Source: Balanoglossus misakiensis
Lineage: Eukaryota; Hemichordata
Assembly (NCBI GenBank): GCA_040954595.2
Contig: CM082579.2
Location: forward strand, 16,058,001-16,122,000
DNA: 64,000 bases
Direction of reading: 5' to 3'
The position numbers and the translations under genes were made by a program. Shown here one piece after another: positions 14,870 through 23,800 of this stretch. The notes below the pieces were generated by a model. That model was not told the DNA's origin, ran no database searches, and was given only the letters and a program-made list of their open reading frames with translations. The number at the start of each line of letters is the position of its first letter. Position 1 is the stretch's first letter.

Positions 14870-14967
<98 letters not shown>

Positions 14968-17119
14968 TAGTGGACAACAAAGGGACCGAAGAACTGTTTT
15001 GTTTGCAAAGGTAATTAGTTCATAGAGTTTATTTTAACTTGTGGTTCTGTGTCAAAGGGACTGAAAAATTTGTTTGGTAAGGACAGGTGTCCATGTTCAG
15101 AAGGTCCGGTTTAGACAGGTTCAGACTGTACAATCAGTTAATTTGCTTACCAATGTGCCATACATAATTTGGTCCTTTACATCTGTACTCACGCCGTATT
15201 AACCGGCGATGCAGGCGTCGTTGAACGTTTATTGGATCCAGGATCCTAAGAAGTTTTCGTACAGTCTCCCTACAAAAAAAGAAATCTATTTATTACATAT
15301 TTTAATAAAATAAGAATAATCTGCAATTTAATTGAAATGAGATTTGTAATAAATCTGGGCCAAAGTTTTTATTCAATGAGTGAAATAGATTTGACATCTG
15401 CACTTCAACTTTAGATTAGCAGGGAGAATTAGGAAACAAGTCCATCACCTGTTATTTTCTTGCCAAGGGAGCTTATTCAAATAGCATTTCCCTTACATCA
15501 ATCAGCCATTTCAAATAAAAGACCCTTGTTGATGATATCAATGAACACTTATGTTTGCATTATTGTTTTTATCATTCCAGTATTACAAAAAAAATTTTTT
15601 TACCTTTTAACCATCAATTGGTGCTTAGTTCTCAGGATAGCTAGCATTTCATTGGCTCCAACAATGCAGCCAGACCCTGTATTCAGTTCTGTCTGTAAAT
15701 GAATAAAGGAAAGGATGGTTGGATAGATTGATAGATGTGTGAACAAATGAATGAACACATTCAATATTAGAATAGCTGACATTCACAGTTGAAAAAATTA
15801 GTTAATAAAATGTGACATAAATCGAATACTTTTGAAATTGCTTCTAATCCATGCAAGTGGTAGAACACAAACAACTGACATAAATGAATTAATTTCCTAG
15901 CAACAATGTCCCTCGCATATCTGCCCAAATGACAAAAGGGTGACCAGGAAAATGGAGTTCTTCTGCAAGATGTTCAGAATTTGATTTTAATTTGTTATAC
16001 TGAATGTGTGCAATTAAGTCAGACTTGGGAAGTGGTGTCACTAATTAAATGTAGGTTAGGGTAAAGAGCTTAACATACAAGCACAGCAGAAACAATGTCA
16101 TCAAAAGATGACTGTGCTCTTCTCCCTTTTCGATAGAGTCCAAGGTGATGGAGGAATTTGCGCTTGAAGTATGAAAACCTACAGAGTCAAAATAAAGTGA
16201 GAGTGAGTTGTACACTAAAGGGATAACATAAAAGGAAGAGACTGGTCATTACACAATTTCCAAGTAACAGATAATAAAATAATGTAAGTTTACCACTCAA
16301 AAGTAAAGTTATTATGTTTTTAATGCTGTTTACCTCAAACGGAATCCATGTTGTTTTACCATTACATAATAAATTAATTTGTGTGTATAACCATACGAGA
16401 AATACTTCTTAATGAGTTCCCTTTGCTCTGTAAGAAAATAATATTCACAAGTGACTTGTGTAAAATTGGCAATCTAACATAAAAGGAAATTATCTATCTG
16501 TTTGCATTAAATGCAGTATTTTGGTTTCAGGTTTTAGGTGTACATGTACCCCTATTCTACAGCTTTGAAGAGCCAACCCCATCAAGGAACCATTCTGTTT
16601 TTTATCTAAGCATTAAATAGTGGTTTCATATATCCATGTAAATGCTGTTGTTTCATAAGAATTGGCCAGTTATTGTGCTATTTCCCAATTCATTCTAATG
16701 CTAGTTTGCATAGCTAAGTGCCAGTAAACAGTTAATTTGCCAGACTTCACCAACATAATAATAATTCATTGTAGCAATCTAACACTGAGTGGGAAATAAA
16801 TGGGAATTCAATTTCAACAAAATTAATCTGATTATTGCTGAATTTTAAAAGCTGAGAATTTCATCATGTTTAAATGCTGAACAAGAAACTGAAATAAACT
16901 GAGAACATAATAGTTGCTAGCCTGGTCTCCATACCCAGTGTGTTTTATAGATAGACTCGCACACTAGGTATGGATACCAGGCTATAGTTGAAATCTTAAG
17001 ACACAGTAAAGCTTCAAATCTGATCAATGCCTTTCCTTCTTTCAATGTTTAGAAAGAACATGTAAAGTAACGTCATAAAATTCATAATGAAACTTACCTA
17101 GAGTAGCCATAATTCTCAT
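3587..17119 (-). CDS. Gene B: integrase-core-domain host gene (domesticated DDE integrase), 12 coding exons
   Basis: Minus-strand exons in coding order: 17119-17098 (ATG at 17119), 16427-16334, 16178-16079, 15692-15604, 15269-15151, 11074-11020, 10806-10709, 10350-10214, 5390-5326, 4958-4912, 4623-4472 and 3810-3587 (TAA at 3589-3587). All have AG acceptors and GT donors, and all phases agree except exon 9 to exon 10, which is one base off. The product is about 400 aa. Residues 1-130 are basic and helical, plausibly DNA-binding. The core follows: VWHIDGYDKL (D142), [20 protein letters not shown] (D201), STANQRIERWW (E241). The D-58-D-39-E spacing fits retroviral-type integrases, and the layout matches the integrase core domain of many uncharacterised animal proteins. 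[18 protein letters not shown] segment and PELL motif close the domain; residues 328-400 form a Cys-containing tail. I infer a domesticated transposon gene because of the many introns. Target and function are unknown. Introns 5 and 8 hold retroelements. Confidence 0.85.
3873..3994. repeat. Hairpin-forming short inverted repeat (MITE-like)
   Basis: Two arms of about 51 bp surround a short loop near 3926-3941. They pair with roughly a dozen mismatches; for instance both carry GAAAATAC, CAAAGTAT and GGACATTAGC when the right arm is reverse complemented. It sits in the last intron of gene B, about 60 bp upstream of the last coding exon. A fold-back MITE is the likeliest explanation. Confidence 0.6.
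6076..6888 (+). CDS. LINE ORF1 protein (coiled-coil RNA-binding protein)
   Basis: A 270-aa protein. Residues about 45-115 have heptad character (for example [20 protein letters not shown] and [11 protein letters not shown]) and should form a coiled coil for multimerisation. This is followed by [16 protein letters not shown], the conserved start of the RRM-like domain of L1-type ORF1 proteins, and a basic C-terminal part ([33 protein letters not shown]). Such proteins coat the element RNA and act as nucleic-acid chaperones. No zinc knuckle (CCHC) is visible. The ATG at 6076 fits the start of the conserved region and is followed by a Ser/Pro-rich leader. Confidence 0.9.
   Translation: MPRRKDQTPSGSSDSCQSTPPAGTPQSIENRLAEICSHVNHIPALLISIAELKESQSTIHSSLEFFNGLVEEVRGRVSTLELENKEVKETNAQLFTRITELEKSMESMNQYNRRENIELHGIPESADDGENTDAIVTRVLKKIDPGISDHDIVITHRLGQKHTGDNAAPTFPRPIIVRFLSRKKRDYIHRNKKKLATITTGDIGYANRNKIYVNENLTPKARKLFKMTNVKRKSARYKYAWTRNGEVLVKKSEQSPVLVIRNELDLAKIV
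6931..9882 (+). CDS. LINE ORF2 protein: AP-type endonuclease plus reverse transcriptase
   Basis: A 983-aa protein. An apurinic-type endonuclease occupies residues about 38-250: SHINARSL near 40, VSETW (E73), LMGDFNID (174-180), STIDHIYSN (216-224) and ISDHLPIF (239-246). The reverse transcriptase follows: [20 protein letters not shown] (533-552), [11 protein letters not shown] (D620), [10 protein letters not shown] (676-685) and FADDSNL (DD at 709-710). The C-terminal 250 residues contain the usual thumb-like region ([13 protein letters not shown]). The enzyme would nick target DNA and reverse transcribe the element RNA at the nick (target-primed reverse transcription). All catalytic residues I can check are present and there is no stop or frameshift. 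The motif wording fits the jockey superfamily (CR1, L2, Crack, Daphne); the exact clade needs a tree. Confidence 0.93.
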   Translation: MPNSVNDIDDDIFTVTNHILEPSTFNDKFSSRSSHSFSVSHINARSLCNSIDDVRLLYNECITSPFHIIGVSETWQINNQTFFNLPNYSFELNSRNIGRGGGVGAYIHCSLKYKLLNFNVVHSESLWFEICGLKNRIVVGVLYRKPGTSVTEFEDSLFNVLCSLKLDKKHCILMGDFNIDVSSPDSSARDFIPRMQCLHLEQLISSPTRITSTSKSTIDHIYSNISSCHIDAGTIIADISDHLPIFSIFNNFNVHTPFVRSVCTRNFRRYNSARFISDLINVNWNVVMHNNSCVNTAFDTFSNLFSQVCDHHAPLEVKTIKAKCNKNPWITKAIKKSIRTKRKLYAKVVTTQHEPSAVARYTTYRNILTSVLRKAKRVYYANLFTVNNNGKVWNVVNELLGKNTTLDKAPDQLKVNVNGIERLVDKPADMAKCFNDFFVHVGQNLAKHIPKTTKDFKNYMNDPMPNSFFLHPVTVAEIKEILVHLDSKKASGWDNIPPRLLIDAADVIAQPLTHIINMSFCTGVFPNSLKVAKVKPIFKKGEQNIAGNYRPIAILSMFSKVIEKVVNKQVITYLDKYNILYKHQYGFRKNHSTKHTLINLVNHLLKEIDKGNSTLGVFIDFSKAFDTIHHATLLSKLEHYGFRGPCQHWFNSYLTDRSQYVTLTSHVSEKSLIHNGVPQGSVLGPTLFLIYINDLPNSSTFFYFRLFADDSNLFHSFSGADSINLTHISSYLNDVQQWCNANKLTINRAKTHFIIFRGRQKKLNVLGSLQIQNEEIKEVDVIPFVGVLLDKHLSWSHQINKINNLIRKHCGILYKIRNILPLHIRILYYNAFILPHVTYGLEVWGNTYPTKLRCIQVAQKTIVRIMLFKSHMDHSSPLFNQLNILDITKLHSYLLGSFIYYLYHQKSPHSLSDYFNTTSHEHNTRIWLHHYLRPFHAKTNSGQFSISHTGAKIWNDIPPQIKSSNTLCQFRRTFKQHLLNQYK
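10179..10204 (+). repeat. (ATT)n tail of the LINE
   Basis: About eight ATT units follow AATAAAAC at the 3' end of the LINE and run into the sequence TATAACTGAC just inside intron 8 of gene B. It marks the 3' boundary of the insertion. Confidence 0.85.
11099..11416. mobile_element. 318-bp fold-back element (long terminal inverted repeats)
   Basis: Nearly the whole element is a palindrome. The outer 16 bases TGTCATACATGCCTAA at 11099-11114 are the exact inverse of 11401-11416, and the arms keep pairing to about 11247 and 11260. They leave a central loop of a dozen bases containing ACT repeats. Mismatches are few (for instance TTCCGG against CTGGGA). Each arm contains a run of G or C next to AGTAGCGTCTACAACCTATC. 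It lies in intron 5 of gene B directly beside the (TA)n that borders the Penelope-like element. No coding capacity. Confidence 0.85.
11416..11432. repeat. (TA)n microsatellite, left border of the PLE
   Basis: About eight TA units lie between the fold-back element and the left PLE end. Together with the long (TA)n at the other side (14873-14965) it suggests insertion of the PLE into a TA microsatellite. Confidence 0.8.
11545..11592 (-). ncRNA. Hammerhead ribozyme in the left PLE copy
   Basis: The exact reverse complement of 14782-14829, so every core base and stem is conserved although the protein-coding part of this copy is broken. Predicted cleavage lies between 11549 and 11548 on the minus strand. 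Confidence 0.8.
11660..13877 (-). pseudogene. PLE polyprotein (reverse transcriptase + GIY-YIG endonuclease), disrupted
   Basis: Read on the minus strand. An N-terminal segment at 13877-13629 ends with an in-frame TAA after KETYGF. The same frame reopens immediately and continues to 12411. The reverse transcriptase is clear in 13601-12411: [20 protein letters not shown] (residues 108-127 of that segment), [10 protein letters not shown] (D183), [12 protein letters not shown] (245-256) and LYRDDGL (DD 278-279), the YxDDG form typical of Penelope. Near 12530 the frame shifts by one base in an A-run, and the endonuclease part continues in another frame to about 11917. There a 13-bp deletion relative to the right copy shifts the frame again, ahead of the segment matching the right copy's stop at 11660. 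With one stop and two frameshifts this copy cannot make the full protein. Confidence 0.88.
13852..13876. repeat. 25-bp terminal direct repeat of the PLE, inner copy
   Basis: This is identical and in the same orientation to 11431-11455, 2421 bp away. On the minus strand it is the start of the left PLE copy, while 11431-11455 is attached to that copy's 3' end. This is the signature of a tandem or pseudo-LTR junction in Penelope-like elements. Confidence 0.85.
13877..14714 (+). CDS. PLE C-terminal fragment with GIY-YIG endonuclease (5'-truncated copy)
   Basis: The reading frame is open from the truncation point at 13877 to the stop at 14714, about 279 residues. It starts inside the connector after the reverse transcriptase. 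[15 protein letters not shown] is the Cys/His motif that precedes the endonuclease in Penelope proteins. The GIY-YIG core follows: [26 protein letters not shown] (YVG standing for YIG, with the catalytic Arg), and the closing motif [11 protein letters not shown]. The segment is intact here but has no reverse transcriptase or start codon of its own, so it is a dead 3' fragment. Compared with the left copy it retains 13 bases after NSTEL. Confidence 0.85.
14782..14829 (+). ncRNA. Hammerhead ribozyme (minimal, short stem III) in the right PLE copy
   Basis: All core elements are present in order. Stem I 5' strand GTAT is at 14782-14785 and CTGACGA (CUGANGA core) at 14786-14792. Stem II GTGTA/TACAC is at 14793-14797 and 14807-14811 with a 9-base loop. 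GAAA is at 14812-14815. Stem III CTG-AA-CAG is at 14816-14823. The cleavage triplet GTA ends at 14825, and the stem I 3' strand ATAC is at 14826-14829. Cleavage is predicted after 14825. Penelope-like elements are known to carry such minimal hammerheads with very short stem III. It lies just 3' of the endonuclease stop. Confidence 0.8.
14873..14965. repeat. (TA)n microsatellite, about 93 bp
   Basis: A pure TA run abuts the 3' end of the right PLE copy. It pairs with the shorter (TA)n at 11416 as the probable target of PLE insertion. Confidence 0.95.
14966..15130 (+). repeat. Dispersed repeat, copy 2
   Basis: Resembles 1711-1870 in the same orientation (see that entry). It begins immediately after the (TA)n tract, so its left end may have been cut by the microsatellite/PLE insertion. 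It lies in intron 5 of gene B, just before exon 5. Confidence 0.55.
16911..16990. repeat. Small inverted-repeat element with possible TAGTTG duplication
   Basis: Arms 16918-16942 and 16960-16984 are inverted copies matching at 23 of 25 positions (TAGCCTGG.CTCC.ATACC-type arms), with a 17-bp loop. TAGTTG occurs on both sides (16911-16916 and 16985-16990) and may be a target duplication. It lies in intron 1 of gene B. Confidence 0.6.
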
Positions 17120-17293
17120 CAGCAACAGTTGCCTTGGAGTAGCATGTTGATCTTATGCGCATGCTCTGTACGAACATCGGTTGACCACATGATAACAAAC
17201 GTAAAAATTATAATTTGCTAATAACAATAATTTATTTAAAATATCTAAGCCTATAACGTTGAAAGACTTTTAGCTCAGTGTTCTAACAAATGC
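17120..17293. promoter_or_regulatory. Upstream region of gene B, possible bidirectional promoter
   Basis: 174 bp lie between the gene B ATG (minus strand) and an ATG on the plus strand at 17294. The middle is AT-rich (ATAATTTATTTAAAATATC). No clear TATA box or initiator could be assigned. Promoter function is inferred only from position. Confidence 0.3.
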
Positions 17294-17503
17294 ATGGGAG
17301 ACCTAGCAGCAGTTCAGCATCTCGAGATTTTGCCTTGTGATTTACTCTTTGACTACAAAACCTTAACTAAAGAGGAGACCGAGAAGAAAAGGCCGCTGTC
17401 CAAAATCGCCGACAACTCTTTAGCTGAAACGCCAATGCGCATGTGTAGAATGCCGGTGCGACAAAACTCTCCAGAAACGCCGATGCGAGAAAACTCTAGC
17501 TGA
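17294..17503 (+). other. Short ORF, possible first exon of a divergent gene
   Basis: A 69-codon frame starts MGDLAAVQHLEILPCDLLFD and has ordinary codon use for its first 45 residues. It then runs into the minisatellite, where the residues become repetitive (ETPMR, NSPETPMR). I do not recognise it. If real, it would be a head-to-head neighbour of gene B whose continuation is missing or separated by the satellite. It may also be chance. Confidence 0.2.
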
Positions 17504-17650
17504 AACGCCGATGCGCATGTGTAGAAATGCCGGTGCGACAAAACTCTCCAGAAACGCGGATGCGACAAAACTCTCCAGAAACGCCGATGCGACAACTCTC
17601 TAGCTGAAACGCCGATGCGATAACTCTCCAGAAACGCCGATGCGAGAACT
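17409..17650. repeat. Minisatellite, about 26-bp period
   Basis: Roughly nine imperfect copies of a unit built on AACTCTCCAGAAACGCCGAT followed by GCGAC. Variants have TAGCTGAAACGCC, and two longer copies insert GCATGTGTAGAATGCCGGT. It borders the large satellite but does not share its sequence. From 17651 to 17849 there is unique, GGCGTCGGC-containing sequence with nothing I can name. Confidence 0.8.
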
Positions 17651-17849
17651 CATCAAATCACCGGTTGTGATTTTGTCGGCGCCGGTAGATTGAGTAAAGG
17701 TGTCGGCAAAAATTTGGTTGTTACCGGCATTTTAGATTACGGCGTCGGCACCCAATGTGCGTCATATTTTCAGCATATGCGTTCCTATCATTTGTCTATG
17801 GACTTTACCCATGTATTGAGAGAAGTTGTCGGGGGTCCCCAACGGCTTT

Positions 17850-20800
17850 CCATAACAGACACTAGCGTTCGTTAGCAACGGTAATCAAGTCGGATTTCCT
17901 TCGGCCTGGCTCTGCAAAAGACCCGACACTCTAGTACAAAGAAGTTGGCTAAGTCGGGCAAACCGAACAGGGAAAGTCACAGCGGGTCAACACTCGACAT
18001 TTGTTCCGGTAGGACTGCATTATTGCCTGTCAATTTATAGAGAAAGCCCGAATTTAACCAGGGCGTTTCAAACACCGACGTTAGTTGGGGCACGGCCTGC
18101 AGTACTGCCGGGTAAGCTGACATCAGCGTACCGCATATAATGTAGGGGGGGGGGGAACAGAACGGTTAAATACTACATTTATCAGATATCAGCTAATTTT
18201 GGACAATCATCTAAAATGTAAATCATCTTTTCATATTTGGATATCTGATGATGTATGACATTTCCATTATATGTAAAAATGGTGCTGATTACAAAAATGC
18301 ACTCTGAATGAGCTGATTTAACGCAAAATTGCGTTTTATTCGTTTTTGCACCAAAAAGGTCATTTTTAGGCAAAACATTCTTTATTTTTTTAATTCGGTG
18401 ACCTGATCATATATAAACAATTGCTTGTATGTTAAAAGTTTTTATGACTTTTAAAAGCAGTGACACTGGCGGCATTCAACACGAAAATAACAATTTTAGC
18501 CACAATTTGGTCAAAATGGTAAATTTTTGAAAATTACAAAAAATACCTGTTTTCTACATTTTCGGAAATCTGATGGAGTATAGAATGCTCTTCGTATGTA
18601 TATATCGATACAAATTCCACAAAAGACCGTCTAATTTGGCTCACTGCAGACAAAATTGCGTTTTACAAAATTTTCCTTGAAAATGTCATTTTTAGAAAAA
18701 AAAAATAAAAAAAACTTTTATCTTCGAATTTGGTGCCCTGATCATATATGACATGTTGATTGTATGTTAAAACTTTCGACCACTCCAAAAATGCAGAGAT
18801 ATTAACGGAATTCAAGAAAAAATAGCCATTTTGGCCATATTTTGACAAAAATGGTAAATTTTTAAAAAATCATAAAAAATTAACTCTTCTTCATTTTCGG
18901 AAATATTATGGAGCATGAAGTGTCGTTCTCTTGTAAAAAGTGCTGCAAATTCCAGAAAAGGCGGTATAATTTGAATCACCCAAGACAAAATTACCATTTT
19001 CGACTTTTTTTCGAAAAATTGTCTTTTTTACAAAATAAATAAGAATAAATTCTTTTCTTAGTTTCAAACGGGTAGAGATACTTTCCACACGGGTTTTCTA
19101 ACATTGAATTCCCGTTCATCAACTCAGATTTCCTACAGCATAAGTCGGCTAAAACCCTAAGACTTTAGAGCAGAAACAGTTGCACACTGGTAACGTTGAA
19201 CAAGTCGATTTTTCTACGGCCTGGCTCGGCTAAATCTCCGTCACAATATGACAGACACTAGCGTACGTTAGCAACGGTGATCAAGTCAGATTTTCTACGG
19301 CATGGCTTGGATAAAGCCCCGGCACTCTAGAGCAGAAACACGCGTACAGAGACCACGTTGATCTACTCACATTTCCTTCGGCCTGGCATGGCTGATGCCC
19401 CGGCACTATATATAGGACACAGACTGGCGTAAGTTAACAACGGTAATCACGTCGGGTTTCCTACGGCCTGGCTCAGCTGAAGCCCCGGCACTCTAGAGCA
19501 GAAACAGGCGTACATTGACCACGTTGATCAAGTCAGATTTCCTACGGCGTGACTCGGCTGGTGCACCGGCTCTATATGACACAGACTGGCGTGAGTTATC
19601 AACGGTGATTACGCCGGATTTCCTACGGCATGGTTTAGCTGAAGCCCCGGCACTTTAGAGCGGAAACACGCGTACATTGACCACGATGATCAAGTCAGAT
19701 CTCCTACGGCCTGGCTCGACTAAAACCCCGGCACACCATGACAGACACTAGCGTTCGTTAGCAACGGTGATCAAGTCGGATTTCCTTCGGCCTGGCTCTG
19801 CAAAAGACCCGACACATTAGTACAAAGACGTTGGCTAAGTCGGGCAAACCGAAGAGGGAAAGTCACAGCGGGTCAACACTCGACATTTGTTCGGGTAGGA
19901 CTGCATTATTGCCTGTCAATTTATAGAGAAAGCCCGAATTTAACCAGGGCGTTTCAAACACCGACGTTATTTGGGGGCACGGCCTGCAGTACTGCCGGGT
20001 AAGCTGACATCGGCGTACCGCATATAATGTAGGGGGGGGGGGACAGAACGGTTCAATACTACATTTATTAGATATCAGCTAATTTTGGACAATCATCTAA
20101 AATCTAAATCATTTTTTTCATATTTGGATATCTGATGATGTATGAAATTTCCATTATATGTAAAAATGGTGCTGATTATAAAAAATGCACTCTGAATGAG
20201 CTGATTTAATACAAAATTGCGTTTTATTCGTTTTTGCACCAAAAAGGTCATTTTTAGGCAAAACATTCTTTATTTTTTTAATTCGGTGACCTGATCATAT
20301 ATAAGCAATTGCTTGCATGTTAAAAGTTTTTATGACTTTTAAAAGCAGTGACACTGGCGGCATTCAACACGAAAATAACAATTTTAACCACAATTTGGTC
20401 AAAATGGTAAATTTTTGAAAATTACAAAAAATACCTGTTTTCTACATTTTCGGAAATCTGATGGAGTATAGAATGCTCTTCGTATATATATATCGATACA
20501 AATTCCACAAAAGACCGTCTAATTTGGCTCACTGCAGACAAAATTGCGTTTTACCAAATTTTCCTTGAAAATGTCATGTTTAGAAAAATAAAATAAAAAA
20601 ACCTTCGTTCTTCGAATTTGGTGCCCTGATCATATATGACATGTTGATTGTATGTTAAAACTTTCGACCACTCCAAAAATGCAGAGATATTGACGGAATT
20701 CAAGAAAATATAGCCATTTTGGCCATATTTTGACAAAATGGTACATTTTTAAAAAATCATAAAAAATAAAACTCTTTTCTTCATTTTCGGAAATATTATG

Positions 20801-23800
20801 GAGCATGAAGTGTCGTTCTCTTGTAAAAAGTGCTGCAAATTCCAGAAAATGTGGTATAATTTGAATCACCCAAGACAAAATTACCATTTTCGACTTGTTT
20901 TCGAAAAATTGTCTTTTTTACAAAATAAATAAGAATAAATTCTTTTCTTAGTTTCAAACGGGTAGAGATACTTTCCACACGGGTTTTCTAACATTGAATT
21001 CCCGTTCATCAACTCAGATTTCCTACAGCATAAGTCGGCTAAAACCCTGACACTCTAGAGCAGAAACAGTTGCACACTGATAACGTTGAACAAGTCGATT
21101 TTTCTACGGCCTGGCTCGGCTAAATCTCGTCACAATATGACAGACACTAGCGTACGTTAGCAACGGTGATCAAGTCAGATTTTCAACGGCCTGGCTCGGC
21201 TAAATCTCCGTCACAATATGACAGACACTAGCGCACGTTAGCAACGGTGATCAAGTCAGATTTCCTACGGCATGGCTTGGCTAAAGCCCTGGCACTCTAG
21301 AGCAGAAACACGCGTACAGAGACCACGTTGATCTACTCACATTTCCTTCGGCCTGGCACGGCTGATGCCCCGGCACTATATATAGGACACAAACTGGCGT
21401 AAGTTAACAACGGTAATCACGTCGGGTTTCCCACGGCCTGGCTCAGCTGAAGCCCCGGCACTCTAGAGCAGAAACAGGCGTACATTGACCACGTTGATCA
21501 AGTAAGATTTCCTACGGCGTGACTCGGCTGGTGCACCGGCTCTATATGACACAGACTGGCGTAAGTTATCAACGGTAATCACGTCGGGTTTCCTACGGCC
21601 TGGATCAGCTGAAGCCCCGGCACTCTAGAGCAGAAACAGGCGTACATTGACCACGTTGATCAAGTCAGATTTCCTACGGCCTGGTTCGACTAAAACCCCG
21701 GCACACCATGACAGACACTAGCGTTCGTTAGCAACGGTGATCAAGTCGGATTTCCTTCGGCCTGGCTCGGCAAAAGACCCGACCCTCTAGTACAAAGACG
21801 TTGGCTAAGTCGGGCAAACCGAAGAGGGAAAGTCACAGCGGGTCAACACTCGACATTTGTTCGGGTAGGACTGCATTATTGCCTGTTAATTTATAGAGAA
21901 AGCCCGAATTTAACCAGGGCGCTTCAAACACCGACGTTAGTTGGGGGCACGGCCTGCAGTCCTGCCGGGTAAGGTGACATCGGCGTACCGCATATAATGT
22001 AGGGGGGGGGGGGGGAGAAACAGAACGGTTCAATACTACATTTATCAGATATCAGCTAATTTTGGACAATCATCTAAAATCTAAATCATCTTTTCATATT
22101 TGGATATCTGATGATGTATGAAATTTCCATTATATGTAAAAATGGTGCTGATTATAAAAATGCACTCTGAATGAGCTGATTTAATACAAAATTGCGTTTT
22201 ATTCGTTTTTGCACCAAAAAGGTCATTTTTAGGCAAAACATTCTTTATTTTTTTAATTCGGTGACCTGATCATATATAAACAATTGCTTGTATGTTAAAA
22301 GTTTTTATGACTTTTAAAAGCAGTGACACTGGCGGCATTCAACACGAAAATAACAATTTTAGCCACAATTTGGTCAAAATGGTAAATTTTTGAAAATTAC
22401 AAAAAATACCTGTTTTCTACATTTTTGGAAATCTGATGGAGTATAGAATGCTCTTCGTATGTATATATCGATACAAATTCCACAAAAGACCGTCTAATTT
22501 GGCTCACTGCAGACAAAATTGCGTTTTACCAAATTTTCCTTGAAAATGTCATTTTTAGAAAAATAAAATAAAAAAACCTTTGTTCTTCAAATGTGGTGCC
22601 CTGATCATATATGACATGTTGATTGTATGTTAAAATTTTCGACCACTCCAAAAATGCAGAGATATTGACGGAATTCAAGAAAAAATAGCCATTTTGGCCA
22701 TATTTTGACAAAAATGGTAAATTTTTAAAAAATCATAAAACATTAACTATTTTCTTCATTTTCGGAAATATTATGGAGCATGAAGTGTCGTTCTCTTGTA
22801 AAAAGTGCTGCAAATTCCAGAAAAGGTGGTATAATTTGAATCACCCAAGACAAAATTACCATTTTCGACTTTTTTTCGAAAAATTGTCTTTTTAACAAAA
22901 TAAATAAGAATAAATTCTTTTCTTAGTTTCAAACGGGAAGAGATACTTTCCACACGGGTTTTCTAACATTGAATTCCCGTTCATCAACTCAGATTTCCTA
23001 CAGCATAAGTCAGCTAAAACCCTGACACTCTAGAGCAGAAACAGTTGCTGGTAACGTTGAACAAGTCGATTTTTCTACGGCCTGGCTCGGCTAAATCTCC
23101 GTCACAATATGACAGACACTAGCGTACGTTAGCAACGGTGATCAAGTCAGATTTTCTACGGCATGGCTTGGATAAAGCCCCGGCACTCTAGAGCAGAAAC
23201 ACGCGTACAGAGACCACGTTGATGAAGTCTGATCTCCTACGGCTTGGCTCGACTAAAACCCCGGCACACTATGACAGACACTAGCGTTATTATTATTATT
23301 ATTATTATTAAGAATTGTTTAAAATGCGCTACACATACGTCTCAGCGCATTGTGCACAGCTAAAACAGTAGATTAAAAAATACAAGGCTGGTAAAAATAG
23401 TTAAAAGGACACAATCGAACACGTTACACATAAAACCGAGTAAAAAGGTATGTTTTCAAATTACGCTTAAAAATATTGAGCGTTCGTTAGCAACGTTGAT
23501 CAAGTCAGATTTTCTACGGCATGGCTTTGCTAAAGCCCTGACACTCTAGAGCAGAAACACGCGTACAGAGACCACGTTGATCGACTAACATTTCCTTCGG
23601 CCTGGCACGGCTGATGCCCCGGCACTATATATAGGACACAGACTGGCGTAAGTTAACAACGGTAATCACGTCGGGTTTCCTACGGCCTGGCTCAGCTGAA
23701 GCCCCGGCACTCTAGAGCAGAAACAGGCGTACATTGACCACGTTGATCAAGTCAGATTTCCTACGGCGTGACTCGGCTGGTGAACCGGCTCTATATGACA

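Larger units (their letters stand above)
11431..14872. mobile_element. Penelope-like element: minus-strand copy plus head-to-head inverted truncated copy
   Basis: The left copy runs on the minus strand from about 13877 to 11431. A second copy, 5'-truncated, runs on the plus strand from 13877 to 14872. The two share an almost identical inverted repeat, 11500-12486 against 13877-14874; the only large difference is a 13-bp deletion in the left arm. The left copy carries a 25-bp direct repeat at both ends (11431-11455 and 13852-13876), as expected when the 3' end runs into the start of a second unit (pseudo-LTR arrangement of PLEs). Reverse transcriptase, GIY-YIG endonuclease and a hammerhead ribozyme are all recognisable. 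The block is flanked by (TA)n and lies in intron 5 of gene B. Confidence 0.9.
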